From a virus, in IMG/VR virus record IMGVR_UViG_3300011114_000728, positions 1-33,062 of that record: DNA of 33,062 nucleotides, one strand, 5' to 3'. Shown here in pieces: positions 6,881 through 14,300 of this stretch. How positions within the stretch are numbered: the stretch's first letter is position 1; each line of letters opens with the position of its first letter. Made by a program: the position numbers and the translations under genes. The notes under the pieces were generated by a model. That model was not told where the DNA came from and searched no databases. It worked only from the letters and a program-made list of their open reading frames with translations.

Positions 6881-8331
6881 TGAAGCCACCCGACTACATC
6901 ATCAACGCGGCGAAGCGCGGCCTTGAGTTGCTCGACCAAGCAGGGGACGGACTCACCGAAGGCACCAAGGACGCCGCTAGGCGCATGGCAGCGGGCGAGA
7001 TCAGCGACGAGAAAATTGTGAAGGCCAACGCATGGGCGGAGCGTCACGCGGTGGATCTTGAGGCAGGCAAAAACAGCAATGCCGACGACAAGGACTGGCC
7101 GGGCGCCGGCGCAGTAGCCCACTATCTCTGGGGCATTAACCCGCTCTCCCCCGATGCCGCCCGCGAATGGTTCAAGCAACAGGCCGAGAAAATTCAAAAC
7201 CCGAAAAGCAACTTCTCAGCACCGCGCCATTACTTCGCTGCCATACCCGGCGAATCCCGAGTTGATGAGGCGAACCGCGTCATCCGTCGCGTCTCACTAA
7301 TCAGCGAGGGAGACGCCAAGGGACACAAGGACGATGAAGGTCGGCAGGTCGTAGTGGATCAGACTTGCCTCGATCAGATTTTCGAGTTCTGCCTAGCGTC
7401 GGAAACAATCAAGGTGAAGATCGACCACGGCAGCGGCGTTTTCGCAACGGCTGGCTACGTGGACAACTTCTTCCGCGAGACATCGCGCGTCACTGGCAAT
7501 CTGCACATCTACGAGACAGAGGACGAAGCACCTCGCATCTTTGAAATCGCACGCACAAACCCGAGGCACATGGGCATCTCTTTGGAGTTCATCGGACAGG
7601 ATGAGATCGACGGCAGAACCATACTGGCGCGCTGCTCGGAAGTAATGACCGCGGCACTTGTGTCTGACCCTGCTGCTAATCATTCTTTGTTCTTTTCTCA
7701 AAAATGCGAAAAAACAGTTGCAACAACTCTTAAGTCTGATATAACCCCAATCAATCCCGAATTTATGCCACCCAAAAAACTCGCAACTGACTCCGCCGAA
7801 AAAGAACTCGCAGAAACCCAGGACGAAGCGGCTCCTGAGCCGACCATGAAACAGATCGCGGAACAGATCACCGCGCTTGCCAGCGAATACGCGGCTTTCA
7901 AAAAAGCATTTGAAGATGCCAACCCGAAAGAAATGGCCGAGGACGACGAAGTGAACGATGCCGGGACTGAAGGCGAAGAACCCACGGAAGGCATTGATCC
8001 GAATGTCGAGCCAGTCGGTAAAGGCAAGGCCGTCATGGGCAAAGGCAATAAGATGGCCGCTGACGAAGAAGAGGAAAAGAAGATGTCGCGCGTGATCGAA
8101 GCGACGATCAAGCGGCTTTCCGCTGGTCTCGGTATCAAGCTCCCCGCCGCCGGAGCACCCGCCGCGACCAAGTCCGAAACGCCAGTTGACGCCGCGCAGA
8201 AATCTTTCGAGTCCGAATTGAAACGGCACGAAGGCAACCCCGCCGAAGCTGTCAAGACGTTCGCCCGCGTCAACCCGACCGCGTTCAAAGTCTGGCGCGA
8301 CAATGGCCAGCCAGGCCTCGCAAAGAAGTAA
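6880..8331 (+). CDS. prohead protease fused to scaffold
   Basis: A 483-residue protein with three parts. Residues ~30-100 carry a small domain with RRMAAGEIS, NAWAERHAVDLE and an AVAHYLWG motif, which I recall at the N-terminus of other phage head proteins. Residues ~135-270 look like a Ser-His prohead protease core: KVKIDHGSG with candidate catalytic H183 and HMGISLEF with candidate S234, ending AALVSDPAAN. Residues 296-483 form an acidic, Ala/Glu-rich, coiled, scaffold-like region. Protease plus scaffold in one gene with an internal start recalls lambda C/Nu3. The catalytic assignments come from motif spacing only. Confidence 0.7.
   Translation: MKPPDYIINAAKRGLELLDQAGDGLTEGTKDAARRMAAGEISDEKIVKANAWAERHAVDLEAGKNSNADDKDWPGAGAVAHYLWGINPLSPDAAREWFKQQAEKIQNPKSNFSAPRHYFAAIPGESRVDEANRVIRRVSLISEGDAKGHKDDEGRQVVVDQTCLDQIFEFCLASETIKVKIDHGSGVFATAGYVDNFFRETSRVTGNLHIYETEDEAPRIFEIARTNPRHMGISLEFIGQDEIDGRTILARCSEVMTAALVSDPAANHSLFFSQKCEKTVATTLKSDITPINPEFMPPKKLATDSAEKELAETQDEAAPEPTMKQIAEQITALASEYAAFKKAFEDANPKEMAEDDEVNDAGTEGEEPTEGIDPNVEPVGKGKAVMGKGNKMAADEEEEKKMSRVIEATIKRLSAGLGIKLPAAGAPAATKSETPVDAAQKSFESELKRHEGNPAEAVKTFARVNPTAFKVWRDNGQPGLAKK
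7695..7745 (+). promoter_or_regulatory. promoter-like element inside the protease gene
   Basis: Inside the protease-scaffold frame, TTCTCA-AAAA-TGCGAA (7695-7710) is followed by TTGCAA (7718-7723) and, 16 bp later, TATAAC (7740-7745). The order and spacing imitate the repeated element at 4421 and 12431, with one mismatch in the second half-site and a 23-bp instead of 22-bp offset. It lies 20 bp before an internal ATG. The match is weaker than between the other two copies and must also satisfy coding, so it may be chance. Confidence 0.4.
7765..8331 (+). CDS. candidate internal scaffold protein (Nu3-like)
   Basis: An in-frame ATG at 7765, exactly where the protease core ends, would yield a 188-residue acidic protein, MPPKKLATDSAEKEL onward, covering only the scaffold-like part. 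It is rich in Ala, Glu, Lys and Asp, with a helical segment (EQITALASEYAAFKKAFEDA), a Gly/Lys linker and a C-terminal helical region. Lambda makes its scaffold Nu3 from an internal start of gene C, and promoter-like hexamers lie just upstream here. Scaffolds are needed in large excess over protease, which an internal start would provide. Confidence 0.5.
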   Translation: MPPKKLATDSAEKELAETQDEAAPEPTMKQIAEQITALASEYAAFKKAFEDANPKEMAEDDEVNDAGTEGEEPTEGIDPNVEPVGKGKAVMGKGNKMAADEEEEKKMSRVIEATIKRLSAGLGIKLPAAGAPAATKSETPVDAAQKSFESELKRHEGNPAEAVKTFARVNPTAFKVWRDNGQPGLAKK

Positions 8332-8364
8332 CATCACCCTAACCAACTACCCACTACCACCACT

Positions 8365-8736
8365 ATGGCATCCCAAAACGAAATCGGCTTTCGCAGCTTC
8401 ATCGCAAGCGGCGCAATCTCCGCTTACAAAGCCGTCACCATCCAGTCTGACGGCACGATCACACCTTCCGCCGGAAACGCCGACATCGGAGTCGGAATCA
8501 CCCAGCAGGACATCGCGGACGCCGGCTACGGCACCGTGAAGCTCTGGACTGCTCCCGGCACCTTCCTAATCCAGGCCACCGGCAGCGCCGTGACGGCTGG
8601 CACCGCTTACGCCATTGTCACCGGCGGATTCGCCGCCGCTGTCAACGGCACCTTCGGGCCTGCCAAGCTCCAGGCGTTGCAGGCTGGCGTTGCCAGCAAC
8701 GGCATCACCTTGGAGTTTGCGTTCAAGCTTCCCTGA
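8365..8736 (+). CDS. capsid cement/decoration protein (DUF2190-like)
   Basis: A 123-residue, Gly/Ala/Thr-rich beta protein with the DUF2190 pattern: an early ISAYKAVTIQSDGTITPS strand pair, IGVGITQQD, then an AGTAYAIVTGGFAAAVNG hairpin near the end. Members of this family sit directly before the major capsid gene and reinforce the capsid lattice, the job of lambda D. No Shine-Dalgarno is visible; the 33 bases between the upstream stop and this ATG contain no G at all. Confidence 0.72.
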   Translation: MASQNEIGFRSFIASGAISAYKAVTIQSDGTITPSAGNADIGVGITQQDIADAGYGTVKLWTAPGTFLIQATGSAVTAGTAYAIVTGGFAAAVNGTFGPAKLQALQAGVASNGITLEFAFKLP

Positions 8737-8783
8737 TACCCACTCACCCACTCAACCCACTACCCACCGAGGAATAACACCAC

Positions 8784-9755
8784 ATGCCTTACACTAACGC
8801 ACAAGCAACTCCCCGCAGCGACATTTTCGCGCTCGTCATGCAGGCGAACAGCGACTTCAACAAGCTCTTCATCGGCGACAGCGTGTTCCCGGTAAAAGCC
8901 GAAAGCGTCCGTCGCGGCGTCTATATGAAGGCCAAGCTGGCTAATGCCGAGCTGATGAACGCCGATGCCGTCCCGCGCGAGCAGGGATCGGCCTACAACC
9001 GCGTGAATCGCAGATACGATACCGACACCTACGACACGCAGGAATACGGTCTGGAGGCTGTTATTGATGACAGCTACGAGTCAGAGGTTGAGCGTTTCAT
9101 GAACCTCGAAGCCGCTGAAGCCATGCTCTTGGAGCGTTCGCTCCGCATCAGCTACGAGGCGCGAGTTGCGGCACTCATCAACGCCACTACGTCCTGGAGC
9201 GCCACCGCACTGTCTGCCACCGCCGCCTACACCGTTGCCAACGTGGCCACGACCGACCCAGCCGCCGACGTAGATGCTGCGAAAACCGCGCTGCTCAAGC
9301 AGGGCATCATCGCAAACGCGGTGATCATGTCGCAGCCTGTCTTCAACCGCCTCCGCCGCGCCCAGCTCATGCAGAATCAGATCTACGGCGTTGTGCCTCG
9401 CGTAGCCAACCAGCGCGCGCTGCCGGCCGAGAATGATGTCGCGCAGGCGCTCGGCATTGATACCCTCTACATCGGCAAAGCGCCGAAGAACGGCAACCAG
9501 AAGGGGCAGACCTTCTCTGGCTCGTTTATCTGGTCTGATACCTACATCTGGGTCGGCCAAGTGCAGGGCGGCGAATATCAGGCAGGCGGATGCGGTCGCA
9601 CGATCCAATGGGACCGCGACACGACCGGCCTCTTCACGCCTGAGACTTATCGGGACGACGCCCGCCGCTCGAACATCCTCCGCGTTCGCCAGCACACCGC
9701 CGAGAAAGTAATCGACGAAACCGCGGGCATCCTAATCACCACCAGCTTCGCCTAA
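8784..9755 (+). CDS. major capsid protein
   Basis: A 323-residue protein that forms the icosahedral shell. Position (after protease, scaffold and cement protein; before a strong terminator), length and composition fit phage HK97-fold capsids: an N-terminal region with FPVKAESVRRGVYMKAK, a long helix around VERFMNLEAAEAMLLERS (the spine helix), a variable Ala/Thr-rich loop (~residues 135-165), then VIMSQPVFNRLRR and a C-terminal beta-rich domain ending GILITTS. GAGGA lies at 8769-8773, 10 bases before the ATG, in an otherwise G-poor leader. No internal protease site can be assigned by eye. Confidence 0.85.
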   Translation: MPYTNAQATPRSDIFALVMQANSDFNKLFIGDSVFPVKAESVRRGVYMKAKLANAELMNADAVPREQGSAYNRVNRRYDTDTYDTQEYGLEAVIDDSYESEVERFMNLEAAEAMLLERSLRISYEARVAALINATTSWSATALSATAAYTVANVATTDPAADVDAAKTALLKQGIIANAVIMSQPVFNRLRRAQLMQNQIYGVVPRVANQRALPAENDVAQALGIDTLYIGKAPKNGNQKGQTFSGSFIWSDTYIWVGQVQGGEYQAGGCGRTIQWDRDTTGLFTPETYRDDARRSNILRVRQHTAEKVIDETAGILITTSFA

Positions 9756-9774
9756 TCGGAAGCAACCCACTAAT

Positions 9775-9813
9775 GAGCCGCCGCCGAACTAAAAGACGGC
9801 GGCGGCTCTTTTT
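9775..9813 (+). terminator. intrinsic terminator after the major capsid gene
   Basis: Perfect 12-bp GC-rich stem, GAGCCGCCGCCG (9775-9786) with CGGCGGCGGCTC (9797-9808), 10-base loop AACTAAAAGA, immediately followed by TTTTT (9809-9813). This is a textbook Rho-independent terminator. It would stop most head-gene transcription before the glycosyltransferase, giving high capsid and lower downstream expression. Confidence 0.93.
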
Positions 9814-9820
9814 ATGACTT

Positions 9821-11641
9821 ATGAAAAACCAAAATAACCCACCATTCACCCAGCCGCTCATCGCACTGGCCGTCATCGTCGGCAACGAGGAAAAGGTAAT
9901 TGAGCGATTCATTCGCGGCTTTTACGATGTGGCAGACACCATGAGCTTCGTCATGGCTGTCGGAAACCGCGACTCAGACGGGACAGAGGCAATCATTCAC
10001 CGAGTCTGTCAGGAATTGAAAATGCCCTACGGCGTTCATCATTACAAAAACAAAGCCGACTTTCCCCACGTTGACAACTTTGGGGCAGCTCGCCAAGTAG
10101 CTTGGGAGATGGCACAAGACGGCGGGCCTAAGTATCTACTTTGGGCGGACTGCGACGACACCCTTGACGAAGGCGCAGCGGAAGCCATGAGTAACGCGGC
10201 AACTGAGGGGAAATATGACGTGTTCGTTTGTCCTTACAAAGTGCGCGGCGACATCCACGCACAGCAAGTCGTTCATCGGGAAAGGCTGATCCGCAACAAC
10301 GGACGCTCTCACTGGCGCTATCCGATCCATGAGCAACTCCGATTTGATGGAGAGGTATCTTACAAGATGCTCGATGCAGCTAAGTTCGTTCATTCTCCCG
10401 ACTCGACAAAAAGCGGAAGCCGGGAGCGAAACGTGGCGATCCTTAAAACGCGAATTGAAGACAATGCGCGGAACTACTTCTATCTCCATCAGGAGTATTT
10501 CGAGGGAAGCGACACGGTGCTTGCGAAGAAATACGGACTGGCTGCGCTTCACGCTCCCGGCCTTGAGACGTTAGAGAAATACGAGACGCTGCTGAACCTC
10601 GCGCAGCTTGAGCCTGGCGCACTGGCAAAGAAGCGAGCCAGCGAAGCTTTCGAGCTGATGCCTGACCGCAGGGAGGCGCTGGCGTTGCTTGTCAATTACG
10701 CGATCATTGACGGCAACCACGACAAGGCGATGACGCTTTGCCGAATGATGATGGGAATCCCAAAGCCGATTCGCACTTATTGGAGTCTAAATCATCTTTG
10801 GTATGGCTGGAAAGGTGCGGAGCTTTACGCGCAATGTTTGCGACTCAGCGGAGGCGACATCACCGCTTTCGAGGAGCTCTACAACACCGAAGAAGGCCCC
10901 ACATTCTCAATCGTTCACGCAACGCTAGCAAGGCCATTGCAAGCACTCCAAATGCGGGAGCTTTGGATGTCGCGCGCCAAGTATCCGAACAAGGTTGAAT
11001 ACATTTTCGGCACTCACGAAGGCGACGAGAGAAGCGCCAAAATGCTCAAGGGATTCCGGCACACCGTCGCGCCAAAGGGCTGCGGATGTCCGACGAACTA
11101 CGACATCGCCGCCGGCGCCGCACGCGGCAAGATCATCATCCAAGCGCAGGACGACATCATCCCGCCCTCGGGATGGGATGAGATGATCCTGGACAAGATC
11201 GAAGACTTGGATGCGCCTGTCTTCATCGCCGTTGCAGACGGACAGCGCACCGACAGGCTTTGTGTTTCGACAGTGATGACCCGCGCCTACATGGAGCAAA
11301 AGAAAGCCGAGGACGCGGACGGATCAAATGGGTTTATGCACCGCGAATACACCGGAGTCTTCGCCGACACAGAAAACACTTACCGCGCATACACCGACGC
11401 AGACAAGGGACGGTGCCAGCTAATCGAGGCGCGCGACATCATCCTTTTCCACGACCACCCGGCCTTCAATCAGGCGGTGCCGTGGGACGAAACCTACGCG
11501 CAAGAAAACAGCAGCGAAGCGAACAAGATCGGGAGCGAGGTATTCAACCGCCGCTTTCCTAATGCGAAAAGCGATGGGATACTTGAGCTTCCGCCAGGGC
11601 AACCCGCAGTGCGCGAAGAACTAGAGGAGGCTCTTTCATGA
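9821..11641 (+). CDS. two-domain glycosyltransferase
   Basis: A 606-residue protein with two GT-A-like regions. The N-terminal domain (~12-250) is GT2-like: LIALAVIVGNEE, RDSDGTEAII (the usual D-G-T nucleotide loop), NFGAARQVAWE and WADCDDTLDEGA with a DxD-type metal site at 110-113. A helical, TPR-like middle (~250-350) follows. The second domain (~357-570) has TFSIVHATLARP, NYDIAAGAARGKIII, QAQDDIIPPSGWDEM and a late FHDHPAF, again resembling a sugar-nucleotide transferase core. Such enzymes transfer sugars to proteins or polysaccharides in the cytoplasm. Standing between capsid terminator and head-tail joining gene, it may decorate virion proteins or alter host surface glycans; the acceptor is unknown. 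Confidence 0.8.
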   Translation: MKNQNNPPFTQPLIALAVIVGNEEKVIERFIRGFYDVADTMSFVMAVGNRDSDGTEAIIHRVCQELKMPYGVHHYKNKADFPHVDNFGAARQVAWEMAQDGGPKYLLWADCDDTLDEGAAEAMSNAATEGKYDVFVCPYKVRGDIHAQQVVHRERLIRNNGRSHWRYPIHEQLRFDGEVSYKMLDAAKFVHSPDSTKSGSRERNVAILKTRIEDNARNYFYLHQEYFEGSDTVLAKKYGLAALHAPGLETLEKYETLLNLAQLEPGALAKKRASEAFELMPDRREALALLVNYAIIDGNHDKAMTLCRMMMGIPKPIRTYWSLNHLWYGWKGAELYAQCLRLSGGDITAFEELYNTEEGPTFSIVHATLARPLQALQMRELWMSRAKYPNKVEYIFGTHEGDERSAKMLKGFRHTVAPKGCGCPTNYDIAAGAARGKIIIQAQDDIIPPSGWDEMILDKIEDLDAPVFIAVADGQRTDRLCVSTVMTRAYMEQKKAEDADGSNGFMHREYTGVFADTENTYRAYTDADKGRCQLIEARDIILFHDHPAFNQAVPWDETYAQENSSEANKIGSEVFNRRFPNAKSDGILELPPGQPAVREELEEALS

Positions 11642-11985
11642 GCATGAGGACGCAGCTAGCCACAGATTTGGCGGGACTTTTCACCAACGAGATGACCGCG
11701 ACCGCAACGCTCGTTCGTTCTGGGAAATCCACGACGTTTACCGTTCTGCTGGACGATCAGCAAAACATTGACGTGGAGGCTTACGGCGGAGCTGAAATGG
11801 ACAGTCCGCAGCGCATCCATTTCCAGACTTCCGATCTGGCTGACATCAACGACGGCGAAACGCTGACGCTTGCCGAGCCAAAGCCGGGACAGCCGGGACA
11901 GACCGTCCAGACGAAAAAGATCGTCACAGGCAGCGTAACCAGCGCAGACGGCGCAGAGTTGATCGTAACAGTCAGAGGAGCATGA
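11638..11985 (+). CDS. head-tail joining protein candidate
   Basis: A 115-residue beta-rich protein (TATATLVRSGKSTTFTVLLDD, an internal PGQPGQ loop, VTGSVTSADGAELIVTVRG). Position after the capsid gene and before tail terminator and tube candidates matches lambda FII or similar neck proteins, which are ~110-120 residues. The family is not certain by motif. It starts in an ATGA overlap with the glycosyltransferase, so it depends on readthrough of the 9775 terminator or on an unseen promoter. Confidence 0.5.
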   Translation: MSMRTQLATDLAGLFTNEMTATATLVRSGKSTTFTVLLDDQQNIDVEAYGGAEMDSPQRIHFQTSDLADINDGETLTLAEPKPGQPGQTVQTKKIVTGSVTSADGAELIVTVRGA

Positions 11986-12425
11986 GCACCACAAACAACA
12001 TCATCGGCCAAACGGAGCTTGCATTGCAGACGCAGTTGCTCGCCGCCGTTGTCGGCACCGTCTGCGAGGGCAAGGTTTACATCAGCGACTCGTCACTAAT
12101 CAAAGACCCGATGCCTTACATCATCGCCCGCGCAACTGGCAATGAGGAGGAAATATCGCCGGGATGCGGAATTTTCAAACTGACATGCGCCTCGATGTTT
12201 CGCAGCCACACCAAGGAAACCACGGAAGCCGAGCGGCAGGAGGTAATTACAGCGATGAATAACTTCGCTTACAGCGCGCCGGCCTCAGCCCTTTCCACGC
12301 TGGCAGAATTTCACTGCCACGGATTCGTTCCTACTAGCGGACAGATGACCGTGGACACCGACCTCAAGGCCTACATCTACGAGATGCAATACGAGCTTCA
12401 TGCAATGCCAAGAGACAACGTATGA
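11982..12425 (+). CDS. tail terminator/completion protein candidate
   Basis: 147 residues: an N-terminal helix (IIGQTELALQTQLLAAVVG), a central strand region with PYIIARATGNEEEISPG, a helix around EAERQEVITAMNNFAYSAP and a C-terminal strand YIYEMQYELHAM. The alpha-beta order, the size and the place just before the tube gene fit tail terminator proteins of the lambda U/HK97 group, which cap the tail tube. It overlaps the previous gene by ATGA. No catalytic features. Confidence 0.5.
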   Translation: MSTTNNIIGQTELALQTQLLAAVVGTVCEGKVYISDSSLIKDPMPYIIARATGNEEEISPGCGIFKLTCASMFRSHTKETTEAERQEVITAMNNFAYSAPASALSTLAEFHCHGFVPTSGQMTVDTDLKAYIYEMQYELHAMPRDNV

Positions 12426-12430
12426 CCAAT

Positions 12431-12481
12431 CTCTCATTTTTGAGAAAGCAACTTGCAAATTTGAGAATTTTGACGTAAAAG
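12431..12481 (+). promoter_or_regulatory. 38-bp repeated element, copy 2, before the tail tube gene
   Basis: The palindrome TCTCA-TTTT-TGAGA (12432-12445), TTGCAA (12453-12458) and second TTGAGAAT (12461-12468) repeat the element at 4421 with identical spacing; five of the seven differences fall in the spacer between the palindrome and TTGCAA. TTGCAA and TAAAAG (12476-12481) are 17 bp apart. It starts six bases after a stop codon and lies 40 bp before the tube ATG, a normal promoter distance. It would give a dedicated transcript for the abundant tube protein. Confidence 0.6.
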
Positions 12482-12520
12482 ACCCACTAACTACCAACGC
12501 AGAAACCAACCCACCTATTT

Positions 12521-12880
12521 ATGGCCGTCATCACTATTGGAACCACCGGAGCCCTTTTCGGACTTACCGCAGAAACCGGGATGCTTGTGCAGACCGTCAC
12601 GGCAAAAGTCGTTCGTGAAAAGAATGAAGTGCGGAATGAAGCTGGCGAATTTGTTGCCGTAGCGTTTTATAATCCGCTTCAGACGTTTTCCATCTCTGGC
12701 GTGCTCACCGGCACGATCACAAACGCGGCTCCTGGCCTAGCCTTGACCGTGGCGAACACCAACACGGTAAACGGCGTAACAACCGGAGGCATCTACGTAG
12801 ACGACATCGAGATCGCCAAGACCAACACCGAGTTTAAGAAGATCACAGCCAACGCTACGCAATACCCGCTTATCGCGTAA
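12521..12880 (+). CDS. major tail tube protein candidate
   Basis: A 119-residue, strongly beta protein without cysteines (MAVITIGTTGALFGL, then VREKNEVRNEAGEFVAVAFY, then TFSISGVLTGT). The central charged hairpin followed by FSISGVL resembles the sandwich of phage tail tube proteins, which polymerise as hexameric rings. It lies between tail terminator and tail chaperone candidates, where a tube gene is expected, with its own promoter-like element. It is short for a tube protein, so a different small tail protein remains possible. Confidence 0.55.
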   Translation: MAVITIGTTGALFGLTAETGMLVQTVTAKVVREKNEVRNEAGEFVAVAFYNPLQTFSISGVLTGTITNAAPGLALTVANTNTVNGVTTGGIYVDDIEIAKTNTEFKKITANATQYPLIA

Positions 12881-12899
12881 TTGCACGGGCCTATGACCT

Positions 12900-13304
12900 A
12901 TGGACAATCTCCCTACCTGCGACATTAAACTGGCCGCAATCCTTGTGGCGCTTGGAATACCCATCCGCCAAGTTGACCCGGTGACCTGCGTTGTCGATCA
13001 AGTGCGCGGACGCCGGAGCGAGGTCTTCACGTTCTGGTTTGACGTTTCTGGCTTTGGATTGCGCGACAAAGCCAAGGGATTGATGGAGGCATATAAGTCT
13101 GCGCGAGATTGGGCCGAGTTTAAACTCGACAAGGAGCACCCGCTCTACTGGATGAAAGGCGCGCTTGAAAACCGAGAGGTGCTGCTGAACTGGATTCGGA
13201 AAGACGTTAAGCCGATGCAAATCCTAACTGCCGGAAACAAAACTGTCCTAATCGGCGAACACGCCAGCGCCGGACTGCGCGCAAAAATGAAAGCAATGCT
13301 CTGA
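12900..13304 (+). CDS. hypothetical tail-region protein
   Basis: A 134-residue protein that I do not recognise. The first half has two hydrophobic strands or helices (IKLAAILVALGIPIRQVDP) and an FTFWFDVSGFGL segment; the second is helical with an ENREVLLNWIRKDVKP stretch and a basic end (RAKMKAML). It lies between the tube candidate and the tail chaperone, three bases before the next ATG, so it is probably a tail assembly protein. Confidence 0.6.
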   Translation: MDNLPTCDIKLAAILVALGIPIRQVDPVTCVVDQVRGRRSEVFTFWFDVSGFGLRDKAKGLMEAYKSARDWAEFKLDKEHPLYWMKGALENREVLLNWIRKDVKPMQILTAGNKTVLIGEHASAGLRAKMKAML

Positions 13305-13307
13305 CCT

Positions 13308-13670
13308 ATGAAAGACCCCAACGAAAACTTCCTCAAAACCTTTGAGTTTAAAGGCATCGAGATCAAACCACTCAGCTACGCTCGCAAGGCGTCGATCCTC
13401 GGACTGTTGGCAAACCCATCAGCTCCAACATTTACTGACATCCCAACTTTTGTTTACGGGACAATCTGTCCGGAGAGCGAACTGATTCGCGCACGCCGCA
13501 AGCCAGAGGCTTTTGATCTAGCCGTGAACCGATGGATGGATCAGGTGCAATATCAACCCGAGGACGTGGAAGCTGCCGCTGAACTTATCCGCGCTTTGCT
13601 TGAAAACAGCGAAGCAGACAAAGCGCAACCAATGGAGGACGTTAGCCTTGCATCTGACCCAAACTCCTAG
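13308..13670 (+). CDS. tail assembly chaperone, short form (gpG-like)
   Basis: A 120-residue protein, KTFEFKGIEIKPLSYARKAS at the start and helical thereafter, with the length and place of lambda G: after the tube and before the tape measure. Tail chaperones coat the tape measure during assembly. The frame ends in TAG at 13668, only one codon after a CCCAAAC slippery heptamer, and the -1 frame is then open for 65 codons. The termination product is therefore the short form of a frameshifted pair. Confidence 0.75.
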   Translation: MKDPNENFLKTFEFKGIEIKPLSYARKASILGLLANPSAPTFTDIPTFVYGTICPESELIRARRKPEAFDLAVNRWMDQVQYQPEDVEAAAELIRALLENSEADKAQPMEDVSLASDPNS

Positions 13671-13861
13671 AGCCGCCACCGTGCGCGGCCTATGTGGCGA
13701 CGTTAGCACGGTATTTCCGCTGGGACGAGCACTTCATCCTTTGGGAGCTGCCGCTCTGCCGAGGCAATGCCTATCACCACGCGCTGATGCGGATGCACTC
13801 CATCGCCACGGAGCCCGCGCAGATCACCGAGGAAATGGAGGCAATGCGTAATGCGCTTTGA
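13308..13861 (+). CDS. tail assembly chaperone, -1 frameshift product (gpGT-like)
   Basis: Reading in frame to AAC at 13662-13664, slipping back one base and continuing from CTC at 13664 gives a 184-residue fusion. The added 65 residues (LLEPPPCAAYVATLARYFRW, then DEHFILWELPLCRGNAYHHA and a helical end) are a sensible globular sequence, unlike the other frames, and end at TGA 13859-13861, overlapping the next gene by 11 bases. Lambda and many siphoviruses make a G/GT pair this way; the extension binds the tail tube protein. Confidence 0.75.
13658..13699 (+). promoter_or_regulatory. programmed -1 frameshift signal
   Basis: C-CCA-AAC at 13658-13664 is a canonical X_XXY_YYZ heptamer in the chaperone frame. 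It lies one codon before TAG. The -1 frame is closed upstream by TGA at 13655, so slippage must occur at or after this point. Downstream, CGCCAC (13674-13679) pairs with GTGGCG (13694-13699), or GCCGC (13672-13676) with GCGGC (13685-13689), giving a possible stimulatory hairpin 7-9 bases after the slip site. Confidence 0.78.
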
Positions 13862-14297
13862 TCCCTCGGGACTCACCCAGGCTTTTGATCGGATGCAAAA
13901 GGCCGCGAAGGACAAAGGGAAAAACCTTGCCACCGAGCAGGGCAACTTTTTCCTGCGGACTACGCGCAAACTGGGATACATAGTCGCGCCAACTAAGGAT
14001 GATTTATTTGCGGTATTCCGCAAACTAGGAGGCAAAATAAGGCGCAAGAAAGGCGTATCGCCGATGAAAGAGCTAATGCGTCGGATCAGGGCGCGCGGCA
14101 CCTTTGCGCGCGGATGGAAGATCGAAAAAGTGGAAAGCTCCGGCACTCGGATCCGCATTTACATCGGCAACGCCGTCAAATACGCCGGCATCGTCGAGAG
14201 CAAAGATCGCGTTGCCAGCCGCTCGGCGGATATTGTCGGGGCCGGATACAAAACCAAACTTCAAAAACTAGCTAAACAAGTGACCAGCATTTTCTAA
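13851..14297 (+). CDS. minor tail/tail completion protein candidate
   Basis: A 148-residue, very basic protein. The C-terminal part, GTRIRIYIGNAVKYAGIVE, resembles the I-x-N-x-x-x-Y-A-x-x-x-E motif of HK97 gp10-like and lambda Z-like tail completion proteins; the N-terminal half is helical and Lys-rich. Those proteins normally lie before the tube gene, so the order is unusual. The ATG at 13851 overlaps the frameshifted chaperone end. Assignment is by motif resemblance only. Confidence 0.5.
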   Translation: MRFDPSGLTQAFDRMQKAAKDKGKNLATEQGNFFLRTTRKLGYIVAPTKDDLFAVFRKLGGKIRRKKGVSPMKELMRRIRARGTFARGWKIEKVESSGTRIRIYIGNAVKYAGIVESKDRVASRSADIVGAGYKTKLQKLAKQVTSIF

Positions 14298-14300
14298 GAT

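Noticed and set aside
7393-8346. Long minus-strand open frame (317 codons) opposite the protease-scaffold gene
   Set aside because: Its product is Phe/Cys/Arg-rich with no domain and mirrors the codon bias of the + strand gene; no other minus-strand gene is supported.
9081-9695. Minus-strand open frame opposite the capsid gene
   Set aside because: Shadow of a GC-biased coding strand; no start signal, no family resemblance.
13600-13851. 83-codon + frame after the tail chaperone
   Set aside because: Arg/Pro/Ala-rich shadow; the -1 frame of the chaperone over the same bases is protein-like and explained by frameshifting.
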